Positions 24,041-37,010 of a DNA stretch of 64,000 nucleotides are shown piece by piece. Numbering within the stretch: position 1 is the first letter of the stretch; every line of letters begins with the position of its first letter. A model generated the notes under the pieces. The model saw nothing but the letters and a program-made list of their open reading frames with translations. It was not told the origin of the DNA and ran no database searches. Source of the stretch: Nissolia schottii (lineage: Eukaryota > Streptophyta > Magnoliopsida > Fabales > Fabaceae). The stretch is taken from positions 1-64,000 of the forward strand of contig QANU01085038.1 of assembly GCA_003254905.1 (NCBI GenBank). The letters are read 5' to 3'. A program made the position numbers and the translations under genes.

Positions 24041-24560
24041 AAGATTTTTTTACTAAAATGCTCCTATTACTCAAACAAATTACCAAAATGCTCCAGTTTT
24101 CAAACATATTACAGGAACACACCTGTTTTGGCCAATGAGAAACTCGCGGCCGAGTGGCGAGGTCACGTCAGATTCGCCAACCCACTTGGCGAATCACTCA
24201 CAAATTTGCCAACTCTCCTGGCAAATCACCTACAAAATCGCCAACTAGAACGTCACATTTGCACAAGATTCATCAACTGGTTTGACCAATTCTATACAAA
24301 TTTGCCAAATAGTTTGACCAATTTGCCCTCAAGTAATTTTACATTTATACCCCTTTTACCTTTTATTTGCTTACTTACCTAACCCTAACCCTATAAACTT
24401 AATCCTACTCATAACCCTAGCCACAACCCTAATCTACCAAGAATAATGGTCAGCACGCGCACAGGCACATCCACAAGTGGTGTTCCACTTTTTGTAATTG
24501 ACCCACGAAGGAAAGGACAAGGAACCAAGTACCCAAAATTTGCAGCTAACACAGTTCTTG
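24041..24560 (+). mobile_element. One arm of a TTCGCCAAC foldback element
   Basis: From about 24041 the sequence follows the left arm of the element at 46032-47483: T-run, ACTAAAATG, a second AAACAAATTA word, TTTTCAAACAT, then GTCACGTCAGATTCGCCAAC at about 24164 followed by CTTGGCGAAT. More palindrome units (TTTGCCAAC, GGCAAATCAC) and telomere-like CTAACCCTAACCC (about 24379-24391) follow. There is no matching inverted arm downstream, so the element is truncated. A short frame beginning ATGGTCAGCACGCGC at 24446 reads MVSTRTGTS and stops being readable at a GTAGGG site near 24560; its identity is unknown. Confidence 0.65.
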
Positions 24561-24910
24561 GTAGGGGAATTTTTTTTTTTTAACAAATGATAAATAATAA
24601 TTAACAGCAACTGTGATGAGAAAAGTAATCCCGGGATTAGGAAAGAAATCAAGAATAAAATAAAAAACAAATATAGATGTGTATATAATATAAGTATGAT
24701 GAAAAGATGAGAGCTCCTCCTAATCCCATGGTGATTGACCCTTGGCGAAAATAGAGATGGGAAAAATAAATGCATGATTTTTGCACTGTTTTATGAGAGT
24801 GTCAAATTAATGGCAAGAGAGCATGATGACCAACCAAAATGGTGCATTACAATGAGTAGGAAACAAAATTGGGGATTCCATATGTTATTAGGACATCCAG
24901 TTTTTTGTCT

Positions 24911-27900
24911 TCAAAGGTACTGAGCTTGTATTCTCTCCCTGTTCTCTTCCCACCATGTCTTTGCATTAACCTCCCCAAATCTTTCTCGGCTGCATCAAGA
25001 GTCCAAAAAGAGTTGTGAGTTTGGGCAGTGTTTTGGAATGTGATGGAATGATCTGAGAAATACCTGAATCTGACACGTCGAAGCTCCCTTGTGCCATCAG
25101 GCAACTGCCGGATAGTAATGTAAACGCCAGGCTCATCCTGCTCTACCCATTCTGACTCCATCTCGCTTGCGTTGCTGACAGAAGGCTCATCCCTAGAGGA
25201 GGTTGTTGTCCGCGAAGCTTCCATGGACGACCCTGCTTGGAAATGCTTGTAGCTGTTCATCATGGGGCTTTCTCTTGCAGACGTCAGTTTCGAGTATGTG
25301 GAATCTCTAGGCTGTTGAGCGCCAACAACATGACATGAGTGTAAAACGTGCAAAATAACAGTAACAGGGTGGGTCAAATGGAAGTAACTATGGGGGGATG
25401 GGCAGCATTACCTCGTCCTCAGATCTTGGAGGAGTGTTGAGAGATTGTCTATTGAATCTCTGGACGTTATAAAGCTCCATGATCCTGTCGTAATTCTCGC
25501 CCCACCACTTTTGAGCTTCCCATTTGTTGAACATTTCCCGGCTTCAAATACAAACATACCAACTCTTGTCAGAGCTCAAATTCGATTTGAATACTTACTT
25601 TCTTACTATTCTCAACAAACAAACAAACAAACCTGAATCGAATTCTCTTGAGGTCATTCCCACCATTAGGAAGAGACACAAAGGTAATGTGAACTCCTGG
25701 CTCCACCTGTGCCATCCACTCCTTCGCTTCGCCCTCATCCTCCAACACCACATCACAGACCGACGCTGAATCGCGCCCTCTAGGGGTCCGGTCGCCGGCG
25801 CCGAATCCCCCCAGGAACCTCGGGTCAGGCCTACCCCCGGGGTGGTTGGAGCTTGTGAAGTCCCAAGCAGGGGTTGAACTTGTGCTTGCACCTCCAATGT
25901 AAGGGTATGGAACCCCTTCTGAGATGGTGTCGAAGTCAGGATATGGCCTCTGCCCTCTCTTGAAGGAACTGGACCCTCCTCCTGTGCAGGGCTTGCACTG
26001 CTTGTAAGCACCTGAAAACTTCAGTGCCATATCCTTTATCTGCATTTGTACGATAAAATTCAGATTATACAAACAGAACAAGCCATAGATACCTATGTTT
26101 TCAGCAACTCAAACATAGAAAATATCAAATGCAAATGAAACAAATTGATTCATTGAGTAAATCTTTTTTAAACTGTCATTGCACCAAAATTGAACTCCAG
26201 GCCATATGGATTTAATTTGAACGCACTGAATTTTGCACTGTCATCCAATCATATATTAACACATTAACTAATATAGTTGACTATCACATGCACTACTTAA
26301 GAAGTCATGCAAATAAAAACGATTGATCGATCGTGGAAAGATCTTTTACATTGTCAGTGCATTAAAATTAAACTCTTTTTCTATTTCAAAAACTACTTTA
26401 AAATAAAAAAATCTCATCTATTTATTCAGTGAAACAAGTCACTTTCAGTTGAACATGTTATTATAAAATAGATTATTGCTTGTTTTAACATAAAACACCA
26501 CTAATAGATACATTTAGAGGTGATATCTGTGTAATCAGAATATTGTGACATAAGAAATGCACTAAAATTATTCGATGGCAAATAAGATAAGATTATATCA
26601 TATACTTATTTTCGGAATTTATACTTACATACACTTGGTCAACACTTTCATTCATGTATAATTCATCTTTTACAGATCATGGTGACTTTAACAGAATGTA
26701 TATCAAGCTTTTGGGATTCTTGAATAGTTGCAAAATATTCTGTATCTACGTGGATTTTGACCATTGACACCTATAATTAGAACTATCCAGCTGGGGCCCA
26801 TAAAAGAAATGATTCTCTACATGTCTTAATAATCTTTTAAGGCTTTTTTAACACCTGAATGGTACTTTCCTCCACTGCTAACAATGTAGATCACCCTACA
26901 AATATTCCCTTTTTCTTTTTTTGAATTCGAACATGATTGTCTCATCCAATGTTGCACTAAATGGAAATAAGAGAATATCTGGGGAACCAATTCCCAACTT
27001 TCCAGAAGAAGAAAACACACACAAAAAAAAAATACAAAATATCTCAACTTGCTAGAAGAATAAAACACTAATAATGCAATTGAATCCCCAATTCTTAAAT
27101 CCATGTAACATATAAAATAAGCCAAATAATCCAGAGATGCCAGGACTTTAACCGAGAGCATGACACTAGTGTTTGTGAAATGGCACACAAGTAGGGAAAC
27201 AGAATCTGGAGGTTCTGTAATACAAAATTATTAAAAAAAAAAAAGGAAAAAAAAAAAGGTATGTTTGGATGAAGCTGAATTGAGGTCTAAGGTTTCAGGC
27301 TCATGTCATTTTCAAAGCACCATGCAAATACTTTACAGCTGGGATATGTATAGGTGGAGAATGTACTTGGATTGGATGATACAAGTGGATGACAACAACA
27401 ACATCCCTGAAAACCTGAAAATCCATTTTTTAAATATAGGAATCTTACGTATGTCCTGGTATCAAAATATGTACCCTCAATGGAAAGCATTTTCCTATTT
27501 GTAGATATCAACCAACAATATCTATCCAAAATTTCCCACCTGACTCGGTTCAAAATTGTTAGGATAGGCATTAGAAAATGGCTTCACATATAGTTTCTCT
27601 ATTTGGATAATCCAATCAAGGATTGAGGAAGAGCATGAATATGAAGGTAACTGAGAAGCAAAAATATTAAAGGGAGTGAAAAAAAATAGAGGTGTTCATG
27701 GCTAGTGGTGTAAAAAGTGAAAACCAAATAGTTAATAGTAAATGTCATGATACTTTTTCAGGCATAAATTCAATGCATGCCTGGCAATCTCTGATATAAT
27801 TTCCCTCTTGTACTTATTTAATTTGCATTGGCCAATAGAAAAGCTTTTGAAAGAAAAATAAAAGTGGGTAGACAAGAATTCAAGGATGGGCCACCCAATT

Positions 27901-29035
27901 GATACGCATACCCTTCTGTGTGGAACCATGGTGTTCCCATTGCTGCTGTTCTCAAAACACAAATTGTAGAACATTTGACCAAAGACAAAATTGCTTTTTT
28001 ACTTAGCTTTCGGAATGGAAAAAAATACACGGAAATTTAAGTGAATCTGAATCAATAACCATCTCGAATTATTTTACTGTATTATCATTCAATTGTTTAA
28101 CATTTGGCATGTCTAGAGAATTTGAACCAATATCTTGGTAATTCTTAGCCGCTCTAGCTATTTGCATGATGATGTCACAAATCATAAAATTTTGATTCAA
28201 ATCCTATCCAATTTGTAATTATAAAGTGGACCTAAACTTACAAGTTGGTTTCCGTAAAATTTTCCAAAGGATAGAAATGAAAATAAGGGGTTGATTGGTT
28301 GATGATGATGGTCACGTCGGGTCAGGAACACCACATGCCATAAAATAATTCAATAAATTGGACCAATACGTGGGGGAAGTGGACCATCTTTCAACAGCAA
28401 AAGTGGCCAAAACTCCAAACATAACGTCATCATCCCTAAACCAAAAACAATCCCCGCCTAGATAACTAGTGCATCCGTGTGACATGTATTTATATGATAA
28501 ATAGAAACATAATTTGAACATGGAGATGTAGACGACATCTAAATGGACAAGTGGTGGTGGCAACCCTAATGTTCAATATTTACATCATTGAAAGATAGAT
28601 GTATTTCAATTTAGATGTTTATAGACTACGTAAAATAAATGTCTCAAGATATAAATGTGTGTATAAAAATAATAATAATAATAATAATAAATAAATAAAT
28701 AAATAATAAAAAAGATGTGTGTGTGAATGTAGTACGGGAGGGAGTTGGGGGGTGGACGTAAAAGATTCCAAAAGTGGACCCCCCGCAATGTGTTGAAGGT
28801 AATGGGGGCAGAATTTTGTTTGTTTTCACTAAGATGAAAAAAAAGAAGCTGCAAAAAAGCAAAGTTTTTTTTTTTATATGAGAGAGAGAGAGAGAGAGAG
28901 GGCAAATTAACAAGGAACCTGAGCAGTCAGGCTTTTGACGGCTTCTTTGGTACTAGGCGTGCCACTCTCACGCCCTTCTTCTTCTTCTTCCCTTTCCTCC
29001 GCCGTTTGCTTCGTACAAGCTATGCATGTAAACAT
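24911..29035 (-). CDS. BRX: BREVIS RADIX (BRX) family protein, 5 coding exons
   Basis: Exons on the minus strand: 29035-28919, 26039-25633, 25541-25412, 25311-25064, 24989-24911; joined length 326 residues, close to Arabidopsis BRX. The N terminus MFTCIACTKQ plus VKSLTAQ/IKDMALKFSGAYKQC is the conserved BRX leader, whose cysteines are known in the family for membrane association. Two BRX domains follow, at about 146-195 (EWMAQVEPGVHITF...RIRFSREMFNKWEAQKWW) and 272-326 (EWVEQDEPGVYITI...RVRFSRERFGEVNAKTWW), ending QAQYL-stop. BRX proteins are plant-specific regulators of root protophloem and cell growth, acting at the rootward plasma membrane with AGC kinases. Between the leader and the domains is a Gly/Ser/Pro-rich linker. 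Intron 1 is 2.88 kb. All splice sites are GT-AG and phases agree. Which family member it is (BRX or a BRX-like) cannot be told here. Confidence 0.93.
28668..28709. repeat. AAT/AATA microsatellite
   Basis: AAT repeats pass into AAATA repeats within BRX intron 1. Confidence 0.9.
28880..28901. repeat. (GA)11 microsatellite beside the BRX intron 1 donor
   Basis: Uninterrupted GA run 17 bp from the exon 1 boundary. Confidence 0.95.
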
Positions 29036-31340
29036 CTTTCCTTTTTACTCTTTACTTCCCCACCCCCCACCCCACCACCCTTCTGCTTTTCTGTCCCTCC
29101 CTCCTGCACCACAATAATACAACCACCATGCACACTTTTATGGTCAAATTTCAAGTGTATGATGAAAAATAAGTGCTGCTAGTTAATGAGGGCTTGAAAT
29201 TTGGACTAGAATAGACATATTAAAATAAAAAAGAAAAAGAAAAGAACCAAATCAACATGTCATTCACTAGTTTTAAATGGATAATAATAGGACAAAAGAA
29301 ACAAAAAGTACTATATATATATATTAATAATTGTTATTAATTGAAGGATAATAAAGTAGAGAGAAATAGGTGGAACCTGGAAATAATCACTTTCGTTGAA
29401 TAAAACAGTGACAAGGGGGAATTGCAATTTGCGGAAAGCAACAATAACAGGATGGTTAGGTTGGGAAGGAGTAAAGATGTTATTAGAATGGAACTGAATT
29501 GAACCTAGGAGCAATTTTTTTTAATTTAATAAAATAAAATAAAAGGGGGTGCCCAATGAGGCAAAAACAAAAGAAGGGGGATGGTCCAGAGCTACAAAAC
29601 CAAAAAGGAAAAGCAATATCTTCAATGAGAGGCTCGGGATCAGAGCTAAGAGAGATCTCAAAATCCCAAAAGAAAGCAAAGAGAGATGAGATGGGGAAAA
29701 AGGGTGGGTTCAAGATTTAATTAAAAGGAGAGAAAGAAAAACAAAATGGCAAAAGGCAAAGGCAAACCACCCCGCCCCCTTCCTGTTACAACAAAGAATT
29801 GAATGAATGACCAAAAAAAATGCTTACATTTATTTATGATATTACTATTAGTATGTGAGAGTAATGTGGGTTTTTTACTTTATAGTGTGCAGAAATCGAA
29901 AATCAAAAGAAGAAAGAAGAGAAGCAAAGCGTGTTAAGGCCAAGTTTGTCTGACACATATAATGCCCCTTATGCCTGATACTCAACTCAAACCCACCCCT
30001 CTACTCCTCTCTCTGATTCCCTTCCCTTTATCTTTTGTGTAAATCACAATCAATCCCCGTTCCCCGAGATTATTAACACTCCCCCCCAAAACCAAAAAAG
30101 CTACACACACATACATTCTCACTGACCATAGAATTAGAAAGAATTCTTTTTTTTTTAAAAAAAAAGAAGAAACTGTGCACTAGTACTATTATAAATAAAA
30201 TAAAAGAAAAAGAAAACAAGGTTGTGCCATGATAAAAAAAATTTACACGACTAAGGAATGGTAATTAATGTATTTATGAGTAATTAGTGGTAATAAATGG
30301 GTGGTTGAATGAATGAGATTTGAAAAAGGACAAATAATAGGAGGGGAATGAGATAGGAATCATGAATGGTGTGACAGGGGCGGGGGGGCAAAGAGACACA
30401 TGCAGAGGGAATTATATAGGAAAGAGAAGCATGAGAGGAGTTATGGTGGTGGTGGGGTGGGGTGGGGTGGGGGGAAGAAGAACAGGAATAATAATAATAA
30501 GAATAAGAAGAAGAAGAAGAAGGAGGAGGAGGAAGAGGGAATTCCACAAAGAAACATTGATTGATGGTTGGTTTGGTATTGCTTTTCAGAAAAAGTACTG
30601 TCTGTGTTTACTATAACTATTTGAAAGCGACTTACCAAACAATCCCTCAGCCGCTGCCTCAGCCTCTGCCTCCCTTCAGGTTTTTGCTCACCTAATCCAC
30701 GACCCTTGCCTCGTCTTGTGCCTTTCGCCACAAATAAACACGAGCAAGCACACGTTTACTCCTCGCTTTTCAAAGGCCACCACCAAGACCAGATTCAACT
30801 ACCTGCTTCTCAAATAAAACAATGAACCTTGTCGTTATTACTTATTAGCGTTTCACTCCAAATGCTTCGGATCTGAAATCCTTAGCCTTTACATTACATT
30901 ACATGCCAATGCAAACATAATTACTCTGTCACGCTACACTACAAAATTTGAAAAGGGAAAAAAATTAAAAAAAAAACTAGAAAACACAAAACGCACTCAC
31001 AAATTTCACTCTCTTTCACACTAGAGCTTTGTGAGTGGTGTCATTACTGTCTGTAAATTTTTGAAATGAAACTAGTGAAAGTGTGAAATAGTGAGTAGAG
31101 TAGAAGAAGCTGAAACTTTATGAAATGCTACCTTGTACGAAGTCGTGAGCAAAAAAGAAAGAAGCTGAAGCGCATTCATTCGAAATGGTGAGTCTCTGCT
31201 TTCGAAAACAGAGGAAACAGGGTACGCGCGTGTGAGAGTGAATGACGAATCAATGCTGGCGATAAATCGGGGACTGAGATTTACGGTTTCATATGAGACT
31301 AAGAGAAGAGAGGAGAGGGAGACAGCGTTTGAGCTTGTCG
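29036..31340 (-). promoter_or_regulatory. Long BRX leader/promoter region
   Basis: No gene is seen on either strand. On the minus strand a TATA-like TATAAATA lies at 31341-31348 (seen as TATTTATA on the plus strand), which would put transcription start near 31315 and give a 2.3-kb leader, probably spliced. The stretch is rich in simple repeats: a G-rich tract 30454-30474 and AAG/AAT repeats 30484-30538 on the plus strand. Confidence 0.4.
30454..30474 (+). repeat. Potential G-quadruplex, four G runs separated by single T
   Basis: Three GGGGT units followed by six Gs. Single-base loops and runs of four or more Gs are the strongest class of G-quadruplex-forming motif. It lies about 1.4 kb upstream of the BRX start codon; the C-rich complement would be on the BRX transcript strand. 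Confidence 0.85.
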
Positions 31341-31348
31341 TATTTATA

Positions 31349-34300
31349 CATCCCAGACTGGGTTGACGCCGTCAGTTAGTTTCTGCCGTTAAGTTTTTTG
31401 ACGGAAATTGTTTTACGAGGAGACAATTGGGGCCTACATGTTCTCATGTTACGTTTTGTGTGGTTATGCTACGTGCCGTGTTGTGCTTGTGTTTGATGGG
31501 AATGGACGGCTGTGATTTGGTTGGGGAGATTGTGTGATGACAGTCTTGTAACCTTCCCATCCAGGTTGTGTTGTGCCGCTTCAATGATGTCATGGTTTTG
31601 GATCTTTGATAATCATCATCCTATAATTTTCCTCTCAAAGCATATATTTACCTAGCTCCAATCAATTATATGGTCTAGTATTGTCATCATTAGTGATAGA
31701 GTAATGGTTCAGAGATTTTTTTTATTATTCTGCATGTTAATTTACATATTTTAATAAATGACATTTAATATTTTAAAAAAAATTAAAAAAAAATGTCAAA
31801 TGTTGTTATTGTTACTATTAGAATTTTGTTAACAACACTTATTAAGAAAAATAAAAGTAAAAAAATTTACAATAAAAAAGCGCATTTAACTGCTATAATT
31901 CATGGTTTTGGATCTTTGATAATCATGAAAGTATGATGTTCTCTCGTACTATTACCTTGCTCCATGAAATTATATGGTCTAATATTGTTGTGAGTAATGC
32001 TATCACTCATTGTAGTTTTAATTATATTTCTAATTATTAGATGAATTGAAGTAAATGCATTCAATGTCTCAAAATTTTAAAAAATAATTAACTCTTATCT
32101 CATTTAGTGGTTAGGAGGATGATTAGAATAATGAATAAAGAAGATGAAACATTTTTCTGCCGTGGTCATTTTTATTATTATTTTTTTTACTATTATTATT
32201 ATTTTCCTTTGTTTTAATTTTAGCTTAAAGAAAAATCTTTAGATAAAGAAATATGCCACTATACTTTACATTTTTAACTTTCTTTAAGAGATTATGGTAT
32301 ACTAGTATTTGGAGATATTATTTGTTCTGAATATCTCGTCAAATAATTCAAACAAGGATGAGATATCACATATGGAGTAATTGTTTCTTAGGCAAGCTTG
32401 GATTGGTAGTACTGCACGATCATAATCTTGTCACGCTATAGATGATATTAGCAAGGCCATTCTAAAGCTCAAATTAGTGTATATATAAAATGTGTATGCA
32501 AATGTGATAAAATCTAGTTACCTCAAGTCGTCTGTGTACTATTTATACCCAAGAGTCAGACCTAACCGTTGGTCGAATAGTAACACTTATGTTCTAATCA
32601 CAAGCTTATGTCACATCGAATTTGCAGGATAAGCTATGATAGTCTCTTATTGCATTTTAATATCATGCTGGTTACGACGCGTGTGGAATTTGTATGCTCA
32701 TGTTCCTTGTGGGGCAAGATACTGATATGTAATTTGAGGACCAAGGTTTCGTGTAATTGAGTGATTAAACTGAGTCCATATGTGGACCGTTAATTCGGGC
32801 TCGGATGCTCGGATTTGTTCCGCAACAATATCATTTGTGTCTTTAAATGTTACTAGTAAAGTATATGCACATTTGAAAGAAGATAAGTTTTAATTCTGAA
32901 GATACCGTTTGTGCAGAGGACTAACGGACTAGAGTGGAAATTTCCTAAGAAATTTAAAAATGATATGGTGATGAGTGATGACCGATGAATACAACAGCTA
33001 GCAATCAATCTTTTATTTTTGTCGCACCAAATAGAATCAGTTTCATAAACCAAATTTGGTTCCAATTTCATTGAATATAATTTTTGAAAAAAAAAATACT
33101 TAATTTGATAATTAAGGAAAGATTTACGAGAATATAACATTATTCCTAATAGAGCCATATGATATTTTTGAAGCAGTGAGATGTTTAATATGATATTTTT
33201 AAATATTATTGTGAGATTTTTCATTAAAAGAATGGACGGGGGTGGTTTCTGGTTAACTGGCATAAAATTAAGTTCAATATAACTGAAAATTGTCTTAAGT
33301 ACTTTATTATGAACAGCTTTTAAAAACTTAATGGGTATTGTTTGATATATGAAAGAATAATTAAACATGCATCTCAACATAAATTTTGCTAAAAAGAGAA
33401 TCAAAGAGGGAAAAGAATACCGTTGCCTTACTTGTTAAGCGTTTAAACTTTAGAGGCTTGCATGTGCAACAAGTTAGCCTAGCTAAAACAATTAATAGCT
33501 TACTTTAAAACCTACCTAGCTAGATGATTATAGAGAGTCTGATCGAATTATTCTAAACTTGATGAGTTTTAAGTGCTTTTTCGTGATCCTTTTCATGAAA
33601 AGCTCATCAGTATCTTCATCGGTGCAACAGGTTTAATTTTTCTTTGACATGAAAATACATGCATGAAGCTAATTGGATCCAAAAGATACACTAGAGTATG
33701 TATAGTGATTTTCCTATTCATGCTTGTGTCAACTTTGAAACGATGATGCATTGTAGCTAAGATTCTGCCAATTTTTAGACTCTATTGCTTGACCAACTTT
33801 GTCTTATATACACAAATCAATGACCTCACGAGATCCGCAGTCAGTAGTAGGTATTTTGTATTTTGCAATTCAATTCTCAGTGTCCTTTTATTTTGATGGG
33901 ACTAAACAAACATTTGTGTGTGTGTGTCTATATATATATATNATAAAGGGAATGACATGGGATACTAAGACAATTCTCTTTGTGTGAAAGAGAAATATTA
34001 AAGTAAAGGTCTAATAAGGTCCTATTAAACTATTGGTGAGTTAATTTGGTCTGTAATTAAAAATAAAAAGGCTCAATTTGTAAAGAAAAATATAAAAAAT
34101 TATATAGTAGTCTTTGTCCATCAACTTATGTTTTTGGGAGAAATTATTTTTGACATGATGCCAAAATTATTATAATTAAAGAGCTTTAGAATTCAATCCT
34201 TATCAACCATTATTTCAAAAAATTATTTACACTACAAGTCAAAAGAACTCTTGCGTAAAAGATCGTATAAAGAGATAATTTGATCGATGTCAATTTTAAA

Positions 34301-34659
34301 TGTAGACAAAGTTAGTCCCTTCGTGCTTAGCCAAACTTGATAAATATAATTAAACACATTTTTAAAATATAAATAAACAGGTCAAGGATATTATCATTAC
34401 TTTTCCTACACCCCACCTCAAATTATGTGATCTTATTTATGGTACATGTCAATTTAATATTGTACTAATCACATTCAATCACCGCCATGATTTTTCTCAA
34501 AAATCCAAGTTATCCACTTTTAATTTTGTTTCTCTTATTTATGTCATATATAAGTCTCACTTTCTTAATTAATTAATGGTGAGATATCACACATAACAAG
34601 GTCATGCAAATTCACATGAGAGGATTTATTCAGTTATGTTATCCATAACTACTTTTGCT
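31349..34659. other. Gene-free intergenic stretch
   Basis: Contains two related ~100-bp segments (31591-31690 and 31901-31995, both starting CATGGTTTTGGATCTTTGATAATCAT and sharing AATTATATGGTCTA) about 310 bp apart, and a (TG)n(TA)n run with an N at 33942. The 183-residue open frame on the minus strand at 32853-33404 lies in AT-rich sequence and resembles no family I know. Confidence 0.5.
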
Positions 34660-34679
34660 TGGGTAACATCACGTTATTG

Positions 34680-36150
34680 AACGAAAATATAAAAATTGTT
34701 GATATGTGAGAGTCAACCATTTGTTTTGACATGTCAACACATGACGCGTATGTTGAATCATGCGACCCAAGCGACTCTTGCTAAATCTATGTTGACAACA
34801 CTTGTAGTTTATAATATGCAAACTGTTTGGCTTCCCCAAAGTGTTAGTAATGATATTGAGTGTGTGATTAGTCGTTTTGTCTGCAAGAATAACACTGGTA
34901 CTTGGATGCATCTTGTTAGCTAGGAGAAAGTTGCTAGAGGGGAAGCTCATGAAACCAATGTAGCATTGATTGGTAAGTCGGTTTGGTAGCTTTCTAAACC
35001 TTAGTGCAAGTCGTGGGCTTAGATAAGATGCTTATTCAGAAATACCTTCCTAATGCCAACATTGCTTCTTTGAATTTTTTTTTGAATTGCTCCCCTACTT
35101 GGAAGGTTATTTGTTGTTCGTCGTGCTGACTATGTTTACCGCATTGGCAAGGGACATATTTCCTTTTGGTTTAGTAATAATATATTTGGGTGATGGTCCT
35201 CCTTGCGAGTTGGTCCCATTTGTTCTTACTTGAGACTCGATCGATCGCGGCTTCGTGTTTGTGATGTTTGGCAAGATGACTTGTGAGTTTTGCCTACAAT
35301 TTGTATGCCTATGATTGACCTCGTACAAAAGACTGCGGCAACTTGTTTTATGGATACATGATATCGATGTTTTATGATTTCTTGGTTCCATTGCTGGTTG
35401 GTAGGTACTGTTGGCAACAAGCGGCATCACAAAATTTAGCATTGCAAGAGGATTGATCTTGGTTCTAGCTAGCGCTTGCCAACGATGAAAATTATTTTGA
35501 GCTCGATATTATATTGGTAACAATATTATATTTTCCTCTCTTATTGTTTCAAATATTAGCTAAGAGTGATTTGTTGGCTATCAATTCTGTTACGAGGGTG
35601 TGTTGCGTCCCTATATATGTTGATTGATCGGTGCGTTAGCAGTGACTACTGAATAGTTGTCACTTTGAATCTCGACGACAACTCTTGTGGCAACCCGAGA
35701 GATGCGAGATTATTTGGTGGTTTGATTTGTGGGGATGATGACCATTGGAAGATTGAGTTTACTGACTTTATTGGGGTAGCGGAGAATTTCCTTTTCGAGC
35801 TATTGGCAATCAGATATGGGTTTAGGCTAACTTGGGATCATAGCTTTAGACATGTCCTTTGTGAAAATTATTCTCTCAATGCTCTTAATCTTATAAATTT
35901 AGGGAATCTTGATTTTCATATTTTTTAGGTTATCGTTTTATATATTTGGGATTGGTTTTGTCGTGATTGAGTTGTCGATATTACACACATTCTCATTAAG
36001 ACAAATTCTTGTGCTGACTAACTGGTCAAATAGAAAACTTTAGAAGAATTGTTTTTTGTTGAGATTGTTGATCCCTTTGGAGATTCAACATCTCTTGTGT
36101 GAAGGCTTTATTTTTTATTTTTTATTTTGTGATCTTACTCTTTTTTTCAG
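34680..36150 (+). mobile_element. 5'-truncated, decayed LINE (L1-type non-LTR retrotransposon)
   Basis: The order is that of the end of plant L1 ORF2. First comes the segment after the reverse transcriptase: ATLAKSMLTTLVVYNMQT, then WLPQSV, ISRFVCKN and MHLVS, then KSWA..., LIQKYLPNANIASLN with frameshifts. An RNase H domain follows at about 35665-35930: LDDNSCGNPRDA, FGGLICGDDDHW, AENFLFELLAI, GFRLTWDHSFR, ENYSLNALNLI. Last is an NSCAD-LVK tail near 36005-36030. Stops and frame changes interrupt every part. An A/T-rich tract near 36150 may be the remains of its poly(A) end. Confidence 0.8.
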
Positions 36151-37010
36151 AATTTTTTTAAAAAAAACACAAGTATATTTAACCGTTCTTGTCACACTCA
36201 TGCAATTAATAACTTTATTCCAAATCGTTATATATTCTCAGCCAAGTAGAACAAAAAAAAGGCATCTTAAAAGAGGCAAAAGTTCCTGTACTGTTGGAAA
36301 ATTATTCTGTGCTCCAAATAAGACATTTCGCCATTCTGTCTGCTCACTTGCCCGAGCCAGAAAAAATTTGTACCAAACTGTTACTTTTTTTGGCCTGCAA
36401 AGTGATACATACATGCGATTCTACAGCTAAAAATAAATAAATGAAGAGAAATAAAAATGACAAAATTAACCGAAAAAAAACAAAAAGAAGAACACGAAAG
36501 AAAAAGATGGAACTTATGAATGATGATGATGAGGGAGTGAGGTGTACAGAGAACTCGTTTGGTCCAATCAAGTTGCACGAGTGAGTGAAGTGCCAATGTT
36601 CCATTTGGTTAGGCGAGAAAGAATCAAAATCAAAATTGGAATTGAAGGAAGATTTTTTTTGTCAATCTTGTCAAAGGAACAAAAATGAAATTATACTACT
36701 AACTAGAGGAAATGGTTCAATAACATAGGAACCAAAAGTCCCTTGGTTACTTTGGGGTGTGTATATACTATACTATATATAATATAATTGCACGGTTCTG
36801 GTTACTGCAAAACTGTTTGTGTTAGGGTCAGTCAGACTCGGACAGAATGTAACCCAAAACCAACCAGACTCAGTAAGTAGTCCTCTCAATGGGTCAGCCT
36901 TTAGAGTTGTTTTTTTTGTACGGCTAACCAGACGTAGCATCACTGGCTACCGGCTATGACCGGTCACCAAACGTGTGAGTAGGGGGTTTGTACAATATTA
37001 TGAATTTAGA

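Larger units (their letters stand above)
26040..28918 (-). other. BRX intron 1 (2.88 kb)
   Basis: Gene-free on both strands by inspection. It contains an AAT/AATA microsatellite at 28668-28709 and a (GA)11 run at 28880-28901 right next to the donor site. Short open frames here have no family resemblance. Confidence 0.7.

Noticed and set aside
32853-33404. 183-residue open frame on the minus strand
   Set aside because: It is one of the longest open frames in the window but is rich in Ile, Leu, Phe, Asn and Lys as expected from AT-rich DNA, has no recognisable motif and no splice or promoter context.
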